A stretch of DNA of 12,383 bases from Xanthobacteraceae bacterium (lineage in GTDB: Bacteria; Pseudomonadota; Alphaproteobacteria; Rhizobiales; Xanthobacteraceae), in NCBI GenBank assembly GCA_030037105.1, contig JASHRY010000051.1, forward strand, positions 1-12,383, in the 5' to 3' direction. Below the pieces are notes generated by a model that was given only the letters and a program-made list of their open reading frames with translations, made no database searches and was not told the DNA's origin. Position numbers and translations under genes: made by a program. Positions 7,811 to 12,383 of the stretch are shown piece by piece; positions within the stretch are counted from its first letter, which is position 1; every line of letters starts with the position of its first letter.

Positions 7811-7959
7811 GAACACTTCCTCGCGGCCGGGACGGGCTCGTCCGTGTCACAGCACGCGCGATTCGGCAATCGCCCTGTTTGGGCAGCCCCGATGCGCGCT
7901 GCATACCCTTTTTTCGGTCCATCCAGCTATGCTCCAGTGATTGCAGACCAGGAGCGCCC
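7811..7959. promoter_or_regulatory. Divergent promoter region of chpT and cysQ
   Basis: These 149 bases separate two divergent genes, so promoters for both should lie here. One GANTC is present at 7860-7864. I could not pick out convincing -35/-10 pairs or a CtrA box. The cysQ Shine-Dalgarno CCAGGAG is at 7948-7954. Confidence 0.5.
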
Positions 7960-8808
7960 GTGCCCCCGCCCGACATCGCCGCCTGCGCCGACCTCATCGA
8001 GAAGTTGACTGCCATCAGCACGTCCGCGGCGGACGCGATTCAGCGCTGGCGCCGGGACAGCTATGTGCGCATCAAAGCCGACGGCTCGCCGGTCACGGCG
8101 GCGGACGAAGCCGCGGAAGCGGTGATTGGCGACGGCCTAGCGCATCTTGGTCCGGCTCTGCCGGTGATTTCCGAGGAGCGAGCCGCGGGCCGAACGCCGA
8201 AGGTCGAAAGCGCAAGCTTCATCCTTGTCGACCCGCTCGACGGAACGAGGGAGTTCATCGCCGGGCACAATGAATACGCCGTCAATATCGGCCTCGTTAC
8301 CGATGGCGTGCCAATCGCCGGCGTCGTCACCGCTCCGGCGCTCGGGCTGATCTGGCGCGGGATTGTCGGCCGCGGTGCCGAGCGGCTGGAATTTTCTTCC
8401 GGCAAGGTTTCCTCGCCGACGCCAATCCACACGCGGGCGCGGCCAGCGGACGAACTTATCGTGATGGTGAGCCGCTCCCATTTCGACGCGGCCACACAGG
8501 CTTATATCGCACGCCTGCCGCACGTACGCAGCATTGCGTGCGGCTCCTCCGTGAAATTCTGTCGCTTGGCCGAAGGGACCGCCGACCATTATCCGCGGCT
8601 CGGGCCAACGCGGGATTGGGACGTGGCGGCGGGTCATGCGATCCTCGTGGCAGCCGGTGGAAGCGTGATCGACCCGCAGGGCGCCGCCCTGATCTACGGC
8701 ACCCCAGAGTTGCGCATTCCTTCGTTCCTCGCTTGGGGGCACCGGCGCCCGCCCGAAAGAGCCCTCAAGACCGGCAACGGAGCTTATGATTGGGAGATTA
8801 AAGGTTGA
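7960..8808 (+). CDS. cysQ: 3'(2'),5'-bisphosphate nucleotidase CysQ (inositol monophosphatase family)
   Basis: The 282-residue product is a magnesium-dependent phosphatase of the inositol monophosphatase superfamily. It removes the 3' phosphate from PAP (and possibly PAPS), clearing a by-product of sulfate assimilation and of other PAPS-using reactions. Visible motifs are KADGSPVTAADEAAE (39-53), VISEE with a metal-binding Glu (E73), the metal site DPLDGTREF (91-99), and GSSVKFCRLAEGTADHYPRL leading to W-D221-AAGHA, which carries the last metal Asp. The KFCR-AEG-AD-YPRLGPT wording is typical of CysQ rather than of inositol monophosphatase. The start is GTG 7960, preceded by AGGAG; an open frame extends 27 codons upstream but lacks a Shine-Dalgarno and homologous sequence. 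It diverges from chpT and seems unrelated to chemotaxis. Confidence 0.93.
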   Translation: MPPPDIAACADLIEKLTAISTSAADAIQRWRRDSYVRIKADGSPVTAADEAAEAVIGDGLAHLGPALPVISEERAAGRTPKVESASFILVDPLDGTREFIAGHNEYAVNIGLVTDGVPIAGVVTAPALGLIWRGIVGRGAERLEFSSGKVSSPTPIHTRARPADELIVMVSRSHFDAATQAYIARLPHVRSIACGSSVKFCRLAEGTADHYPRLGPTRDWDVAAGHAILVAAGGSVIDPQGAALIYGTPELRIPSFLAWGHRRPPERALKTGNGAYDWEIKG

Positions 8809-9142
8809 ACGTGCGCGCAGCACGTCCGGCCATTCGGTCGACGGCGCCAGGTCATAGCCGCGCATTGACATCGGGTCTTGCGGCCGCGCAACAATTGTCG
8901 ATGTTGCAGAAATGCCACATCCCGGCGCCATAGCCCAAAATCTGGACTGCCTGGCATTAATTTGCCGTCCATATAGGACGCGACAGAATCATAGCGCCGA
9001 TGGCGAGGCCGGTATCGCTTTCGTTGTTGCCGCGCTGCGGTCATAGTTTCGGCAAAGGATCGACTGATTCGGGATTGGTGTGCGCCAGCACCGCGGCGAG
9101 GAAACGCGGCGCACGAGCAATGGGTTAACCGGGGACCGCGCG
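8809..9142. other. Intergenic region before the DUF1134 gene; no gene seen
   Basis: In 334 bases I see no convincing gene. Contents: GANTC sites at 8996-9000 and 9066-9070, and a two-part hairpin at 9080-9114 (GTGCG/CGCAC, then CCGCG/CGCGG, loop GCGAGGAAA). GTTAACC at 9124-9130, close to the next start, could be a CtrA half-site but overlaps the ribosome-binding region. No clear terminator follows cysQ. Confidence 0.5.
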
Positions 9143-9727
9143 ATGGATTCTACTTTGCGTCTGGCCGTCATTGCCGTGCTCTTTGCCGGCCTCGAAGCTG
9201 TTTCGGCCGGAGCGCAGACCGTGCCGCCGCCGCCTCCAGCGAACAACCAGTTCTCGCCGCGCGAAGTGATCGATGCCGGAAATCGATTCTTCGGCGGTAT
9301 CTCGCGCGGGCTCGCCACGATCGTCGAGAAAGCCGGGAGCGAATGGGGGTTGCCGAACGGTTACATCCTCGGCGAAGAGGCCGGCGGCGCTTTTGTCGGC
9401 GGCCTGCGTTATGGCGACGGCACCCTCTACACCAAGAATGCCGGCGATCTGCGCGTTTATTGGCAGGGGCCGTCGGTCGGCTTCGATGCGGGCGCCGACG
9501 GCGCGCGCACCATGATGCTGGTCTATAATCTGCCGCGAACCGACGCGATTTTCGAGCGTTTCGGCGGCATCGACGGTTCCGCCTATTTCGTCGGCGGCCT
9601 CGGCATGACCGCGCTCACGGCCAACAACATCGTCGTCGTGCCGATCCGTTCCGGCGTGGGATTGCGGCTCGGCGCCAACCTCGGTTATCTCAAATTCACC
9701 CCGCGACCGACCTGGAACCCGTTTTGA
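9143..9727 (+). CDS. DUF1134 exported protein of unknown function
   Basis: The 194-residue product matches the DUF1134 family as I remember it from Hyphomicrobiales, including the ending GYLKFTPRPTWNPF. Residues 1-24 form a Sec-type signal peptide (hydrophobic LAVIAVLFAGL, likely cleavage after SAGA), followed by a proline run, so the mature protein is probably periplasmic. The glycine-rich body (GGAFVGGLRYGDGTLYTK) and the end VVVPIRSGVGLRLGANLGYL resemble the SYLF/Ysc84 style of lipid-interacting domain, but that link is only an impression. I chose ATG 9143 because GGGGA lies seven bases upstream and the signal peptide starts there; the open frame extends 21 codons further upstream. As I recall, it often lies near ctrA or chpT in this order, which may hint at a role in envelope growth. 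The function is not established. Confidence 0.85.
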   Translation: MDSTLRLAVIAVLFAGLEAVSAGAQTVPPPPPANNQFSPREVIDAGNRFFGGISRGLATIVEKAGSEWGLPNGYILGEEAGGAFVGGLRYGDGTLYTKNAGDLRVYWQGPSVGFDAGADGARTMMLVYNLPRTDAIFERFGGIDGSAYFVGGLGMTALTANNIVVVPIRSGVGLRLGANLGYLKFTPRPTWNPF

Positions 9728-9920
9728 TCGCCGACCCGCCGGCCGCGCCCAGCGCCAGCGGTCCCGCGATCGGTCCGCAGGCTTTTCTGGCGCAGCGCCT
9801 CTTCTCGGTTTAGGTTAACGACTTGTGAATGTAGTGCCGCCCCCGTCCGCGTGGCACTGTGGTGCCGCATCCCCTCCCGCGTGCCGGGGATGAGCGAGGG
9901 GGTGCCGGAGGCGTAGTGTC
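9728..9920. repeat. GC-rich spacer with GTGCCG repeats and two stem-loops
   Basis: The motif GTGCCG occurs at 9834, 9862, 9881 and 9903. AGTGCC (9833-9838) pairs with GGCACT (9853-9858). CATCCCC (9868-9874) pairs perfectly with GGGGATG (9886-9892) around an 11-base loop. The arrangement resembles the small palindromic intergenic repeats of Rhizobiales. GTTAAC is at 9814-9819. No gene is supported here. Confidence 0.6.
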
Positions 9921-9938
9921 ATGATCGAACCGATCATG
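9920..9938 (+). promoter_or_regulatory. Perfect 8-bp inverted repeat over a start codon
   Basis: CATGATCG (9920-9927), spacer AAC, CGATCATG (9931-9938). The left arm contains the ATG of the coiled-coil gene, so a hairpin in the mRNA would hide the start codon. Confidence 0.6.
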
Positions 9939-11213
9939 TATTTCGGGATTGGCTTTCTTGTCGCGGCGTTGCTCGGACTGCTGTTCGTTCCGCTCGTGCA
10001 TAATCGCGCCGTGCGCCTTACGATGCGGCGCCTGGAAGCGGCGACACCGTTGTCGATTGCGGAAATCCGCGCCGACAAGGATCAGTTGCGTGCCGAGTTC
10101 GCGATGTCGACACGCCGGCTCGAAATGAGCGTCGAGCAGATGAAGACCAAGACGACGACTCAACTCGCCGAGCTTGGCAAGAAGTCGGACGCCATCAATC
10201 AGCTCAAGAAGGAACTCGGCGACAAGACGGCAACGATCTTCGCGCTGGAATCACGCGAGAAAACCCTGCGCGATCAATTGCGCGCCACCGAGGAAGAGTT
10301 CGAGCTCAAGAACCACTCGCTGCACGAAGCCGAGCGTGCGCTCTCCGACAAGGAGGCAGAGCTGGCGAAACTGCTCGCCGAGCTCGGCGAGCGCTCGATC
10401 ACGGCCGACAGTCAGCGCGTCGAACTGGCGGCACTGCGCACGCAGGTCGAGGCGATGAAAGTCAGCGTCGCCGATTACGAGCGCGCGGTGAAGGAGACCG
10501 AAGAGCGTCTGACGCGTGAGCGCGCCGACGCCGAGGCCGTGGCGCAAGAATTGAACACGGCGCGCGGCAAGCTCGACGGCTTCGCCGCGCGGGTCGGCGA
10601 GCTCGAGCGCCAACTTGTCGTGCAGACGACCGAGGCGGAGATCCTCAGCCGCCGTGTGCAGGAGCTGGAAATGCGGCTCGGCGATCAGGGCCGTCTGCTC
10701 GCCGAGCGCGAAGCCGCGCTCGACCGGCTGCGTGGAGAACTGGAAGCGGCGCGTGCAACCGAAAACGAGCTGCGCGCGGAACTGGTCAACGCCGACAACC
10801 GCAGCAGCTCGGCGGCGGACAAATTCCGTGCCGAAATCAGCCAACTCGAGGCGCAGCTATCCGTGGCGGTCGAGGAGCGTTCCAAACTGCAGCGCGAGGT
10901 GGCGACCATGAAACGCGAAGCGGAATCGACCTGGGCGGCCGAGCGAGTGGAGAACGCGCTGCTGCGCGAACGCATCAACGATGTCGCCGCCGAGGTGGCG
11001 CGATTGACCGCAGTGCTTGAAGGTCCGGGCTCGCCGATCGAGTCGATGCTTGCCGGCGCGGCACCGGCCTTGGACCAAGGACCGCACCGCACCGCCAACG
11101 GCGCACGGACCCAGGCCGGTACGGCCACGGAACCGCAACAGCAGGGCAAGAGCACGCTCATCGACCGGATCCGCGCGCTGCAGTCGACCGCTTCTCGCGT
11201 CGCCTCGAACTGA
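9921..11213 (+). CDS. Membrane-anchored long coiled-coil protein of unknown function
   Basis: The product has 430 residues. Residues 6-26 (MYFGIGFLVAALLGLLFVPLV) form one hydrophobic segment at the N-terminus, followed by basic residues (HNRAVRLTMRR), which predicts an inner-membrane anchor with the bulk in the cytoplasm. Residues about 45-370 are almost uninterrupted heptad-type sequence rich in E, L, A, R, K and Q, giving a long parallel coiled coil. Residues 371-415 are a flexible A/G/P/Q-rich tail, ending in a short conserved-looking segment (STLIDRIRALQSTASRVASN). I recognise it as a conserved hypothetical of Hyphomicrobiales but know no function. Smc-like names in databases would reflect the coiled coil only. 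The start has GGAGG 10 bases upstream. It follows the DUF1134 gene on the same strand and precedes a tRNA gene. A structural or division-related role is speculation. Confidence 0.85.
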   Translation: MIEPIMYFGIGFLVAALLGLLFVPLVHNRAVRLTMRRLEAATPLSIAEIRADKDQLRAEFAMSTRRLEMSVEQMKTKTTTQLAELGKKSDAINQLKKELGDKTATIFALESREKTLRDQLRATEEEFELKNHSLHEAERALSDKEAELAKLLAELGERSITADSQRVELAALRTQVEAMKVSVADYERAVKETEERLTRERADAEAVAQELNTARGKLDGFAARVGELERQLVVQTTEAEILSRRVQELEMRLGDQGRLLAEREAALDRLRGELEAARATENELRAELVNADNRSSSAADKFRAEISQLEAQLSVAVEERSKLQREVATMKREAESTWAAERVENALLRERINDVAAEVARLTAVLEGPGSPIESMLAGAAPALDQGPHRTANGARTQAGTATEPQQQGKSTLIDRIRALQSTASRVASN

Positions 11214-11219
11214 CCGCGC

Positions 11220-11248
11220 TTGACACTCTCCTGAGCCGTTCCTTAAAT
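11220..11248 (+). promoter_or_regulatory. Sigma-70 promoter of the tRNA-Val gene
   Basis: A perfect -35 TTGACA (11220-11225) and a -10 TTAAAT (11243-11248, 4 of 6 matches) are separated by 17 bases. Transcription would begin about 10 bases before the tRNA. The -35 begins seven bases after the coiled-coil gene ends. Confidence 0.8.
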
Positions 11249-11265
11249 CCCGGCGCCGATCGACC

Positions 11266-11340
11266 GGGCGCTTAGCTCAGCGGGAGAGCGTTCCCTTCAC
11301 ACGGGAGAGGTCGTAGGTTCAATCCCTACAGCGCCCACCA
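11266..11340 (+). tRNA. tRNA-Val, anticodon CAC
   Basis: Acceptor stem GGGCGCT (11266-11272) pairs with AGCGCCC (11330-11336). The D arm GCTC-GAGC, anticodon stem TTCCC/GGGAG with loop TTCACAC (anticodon CAC, reads GUG), and T arm GTAGG-TTCAATC-CCTAC are all intact. The terminal CCA is encoded (11338-11340). Confidence 0.96.
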
Positions 11341-11402
11341 GCCGTCGCTGCTTCGCAGCTACGGGCTGGCAGGCCAGCACTCAAGTGAAGCAGCGACGGC
11401 TG
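11339..11402. repeat. Perfect 16-bp inverted repeat starting in the tRNA 3' CCA
   Basis: Arm 11339-11354 (CAGCCGTCGCTGCTTC) is the exact reverse complement of 11387-11402. The left arm starts with the last two bases of the tRNA. The 32-base interior contains a second hairpin, GCTGG-CAGG-CCAGC (11365-11378). There is no T-run, so it is not a standard terminator. It looks like one end of a mobile or repeated element. Confidence 0.85.
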
Positions 11403-11432
11403 CCCGTCGTAGCCCGCAGAACGAAGACGGGC
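11402..11432. repeat. Second inverted repeat, GCCCGTC/GACGGGC
   Basis: GCCCGTC (11402-11408) and GACGGGC (11426-11432) form a perfect 7-bp stem immediately after the 16-bp repeat and just before the GIY-YIG remnant start. Confidence 0.65.
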
Positions 11433-11440
11433 GAGGGCGA

Positions 11441-11565
11441 ATGAAATACGTCTATTTGCTCCGGAGCATCGAACTTCAAAATCAAACTTGCGTCGGCCCG
11501 TCGATGATCGAAAAGCACGATCCTCCGTGCGCAACGCGGGGCGCTCGCTTCATACGTTTAATACC
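11441..11565 (+). pseudogene. Truncated, frameshifted GIY-YIG nuclease gene remnant
   Basis: The first 19 codons from ATG 11441 read MKYVYLLRSIELQNQTCVG, the start of a stand-alone GIY-YIG nuclease (YVY-L as the GIY element, then YVG, here CVG with the second tyrosine lost). About one base is then missing and the match continues in the next frame from 11500 as VDDRKARSSVRNAGRSLHT, which corresponds to the DDLK-R---HNAG-S-HT segment of the family. Similarity stops near 11565, where repeat sequence begins. Only about 40 of the usual 90 or so residues remain, without the catalytic glutamate part, so it cannot encode an active enzyme. GAGGG lies just before the ATG. Both frames stay open by chance for another 220 bases or more, which can mislead gene callers. 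Confidence 0.75.
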
Positions 11566-11595
11566 AATGGCATTGAACAGTCATCCATGCCTGTC

Positions 11596-11623
11596 ATCGT
11601 CCGTGCAGGCGAAGGCGGACGAT
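11596..11623. repeat. Palindromic repeat unit, ATCGTCCG/CGGACGAT
   Basis: ATCGTCCG (11596-11603) and CGGACGAT (11616-11623) form a perfect 8-bp stem with a 12-base loop. It is the first of three palindromes in a row. Confidence 0.7.
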
Positions 11624-11637
11624 TCAGTCAACACCCT

Positions 11638-11725
11638 CGTAGCCCGCATGAGCGCAGCGATATGCGGGAAAACCGATCCGGCTGTCGCGAAAATTCCGGA
11701 TTTCGCTTCGCTCATCCAGGCTACG
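11638..11725. repeat. REP-like imperfect inverted repeat, arms about 32 bases
   Basis: Left arm 11638-11670 and the reverse complement of right arm 11694-11725 share CGTAGCC, ATGAGCG, AGCGA and the ending AA, with scattered mismatches. The wording (CGTAGCCCGCATGAGCGCAG) is typical of short intergenic repeats that I recall as dispersed through Bradyrhizobiaceae genomes. Confidence 0.7.
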
Positions 11726-11738
11726 CATCTGCCACTGG

Positions 11739-11760
11739 ATCATCCGCCTGCGCGGATGAT
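11739..11760. repeat. Perfect 9-bp hairpin ATCATCCGC/GCGGATGAT
   Basis: ATCATCCGC (11739-11747), loop CTGC, GCGGATGAT (11752-11760). It is the third palindrome in this segment, adjoining the REP-like repeat. Confidence 0.75.
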
Positions 11761-11927
11761 GACACCAACACGAGTCAGCGTTTAATGCCGTGGTATAACC
11801 CCTTCAATCGATGGAATAACTTTCGGCCCCGTTGAGGCCCGAAATGCGCCGGCCGCGCGCGCTCCGGACAAGCCCCCCAAAAGCGGCGTGAGAATTATCG
11901 GCAAAAGAGCGGCAAGTGCCGCGGACC
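11761..11927. other. Spacer between the repeats and the DUF971 gene; nothing identified
   Basis: It lies downstream of the minus-strand DUF971 gene. I see no gene and no clear terminator. Confidence 0.4.
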
Positions 11928-12293
11928 TCATCGCGGCGGCGCCCGCGAAAGGTTCCTTTCCTTGAGCTCATCGAGATATTCGCGCCAATATTTTTCGCGA
12001 TTGCGGCCGAGTTCGAGAAGATAGTCCCAACTGAAAATCCCGGTGGAATGCAAATCATCGAAAGCAAGCCGCACCGCGTAATTGCCGATCGGATTAAGCT
12101 CCAGAATCTGCACATCGCGCTTGCCGGCGACAATACGGCGCTCGGCCGGCGAATGGCCCTGGACCTCGGCGCTCGGACTGCGCACGCGCAGGTATTCGGC
12201 CGGCAGCTCGAAGCTCTCGCCGTTATCGAAAGCGACGGTCAGCGCCTTGCGGTCTTTGCGCAGGCGCAACTCGGTCGGCCAGGGGTTGCTCAT
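11928..12293 (-). CDS. DUF971 (gamma-butyrobetaine hydroxylase-like N-terminal domain) protein
   Basis: The 121-residue product is a single DUF971 domain. Recognised segments are PTELRLRKDRKALTVAFDNG, FELPAEYLRVRSPSAEVQGH and NPIGNYAVRLAFDDLHSTGI followed by FSWDYLLELG. In eukaryotic gamma-butyrobetaine hydroxylase this domain is an N-terminal zinc-binding module. In bacteria it stands alone or is fused to Mrp/ApbC-type ATPases, and a link to iron-sulfur metabolism has been suggested; the role here is unknown. The start is ATG 12293, 12 bases after the stop of the upstream gene, so the two are likely one operon, although no good Shine-Dalgarno is visible. The charged C-terminus (REYLDELKERNLSRAPPR) is variable. 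Confidence 0.9.
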   Translation of the reverse strand: MSNPWPTELRLRKDRKALTVAFDNGESFELPAEYLRVRSPSAEVQGHSPAERRIVAGKRDVQILELNPIGNYAVRLAFDDLHSTGIFSWDYLLELGRNREKYWREYLDELKERNLSRAPPR

Positions 12294-12305
12294 GCACGGG
12301 CCATT

Positions 12306-12383
12306 TTATTCCGCCGCCTGGGCGGCACCGCCATGCGCCTTCGACCACGCGGCCGGATCCTTCATGAATTTCTCCACTTCCCT
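12306..12383 (-). CDS. C-terminal end of an unidentified protein (partial)
   Basis: Only the last 25 codons and the TAA stop lie in the window. They read REVEKFMKDPAAWSKAHGGA and then AQAAE, with codon use like the neighbouring genes. The spacing of 12 bases to the DUF971 start on the same strand supports a real gene end in an operon. I do not recognise the family from this fragment. Confidence 0.6.
   Translation of the reverse strand, partial: REVEKFMKDPAAWSKAHGGAAQAAE

Noticed and set aside
7879..7959. A 27-codon N-terminal extension of CysQ from a TTG
   Set aside because: There is no Shine-Dalgarno there, whereas GTG 7960 has AGGAG and gives a normal family length.
8809..9044. Minus-strand open frames between cysQ and the DUF1134 gene
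   Set aside because: They have no recognisable motif and no ribosome-binding site, and partly overlap cysQ in antisense.
9726..9813. A short coding-like stretch after the DUF1134 stop (reading IADPPAAPSASGPAIG in another frame)
   Set aside because: TWNPF is, as I recall, the normal family end. The stretch has no start signal of its own and only about 30 codons.
9834..9909. GTGCCG repeats as a CRISPR-like array
   Set aside because: The repeats are six bases long and unevenly spaced, without spacer-like units.
11441..11835. The two long plus-strand open frames over the repeats as real proteins
   Set aside because: Beyond the GIY-YIG fragment they translate palindromic repeats, and the family similarity switches frame between them.

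Overview
The window looks like the chromosome of a GC-rich alphaproteobacterium of the order Hyphomicrobiales (Rhizobiales), probably near the Bradyrhizobium/Rhodopseudomonas/Xanthobacteraceae branch. This rests on a full-length CtrA, the histidine phosphotransferase ChpT, a DUF1134 protein, the style of the chemotaxis proteins, GANTC (CcrM) sites around ctrA, and palindromic intergenic repeats of a kind common in Bradyrhizobiaceae. No database search was possible, so the placement is by recognition only.

Layout. Bases 1-293 hold what looks like a broken gene on the minus strand. Bases 294-554 are the ctrA control region, with five GANTC sites and a TTAACCAT CtrA half-site. ctrA (555-1256, +) ends at a hairpin terminator and converges on a minus-strand block read in the order chpT (7810-7163), cheA (6967-4421), cheW (4395-3946), cheY (3863-3498), cheB (3394-2231), cheR (2234-1350). 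cysQ (7960-8808, +) diverges from chpT. It is followed by a DUF1134 exported protein (9143-9727, +) and a membrane-anchored coiled-coil protein of unknown role (9921-11213, +). A tRNA-Val(CAC) gene with its own strong promoter lies at 11266-11340. Bases 11339-11770 are packed with inverted repeats and hold the remnant of a GIY-YIG nuclease gene. The window ends with a DUF971 gene (12293-11928, -) and the last 25 codons of an upstream gene on the same strand.

How the genes fit together. ChpT is the relay that passes phosphate from CckA to CtrA. Here a complete excitation/adaptation chemotaxis module (CheA kinase, CheW coupler, CheY output, CheB/CheR adaptation) sits between the relay and its target regulator. 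No receptor (MCP), CheD or CheZ gene is present in the window. CheA is a hybrid with two CheW-like domains and a C-terminal receiver.

The parts least explained by known families are the repeat-rich segment after the tRNA (palindromes plus a decayed GIY-YIG gene, possibly a dispersed mobile unit), the phased GANTC array before ctrA, the coiled-coil membrane protein whose start codon lies in a perfect 8-bp inverted repeat, and the broken gene at the left edge.
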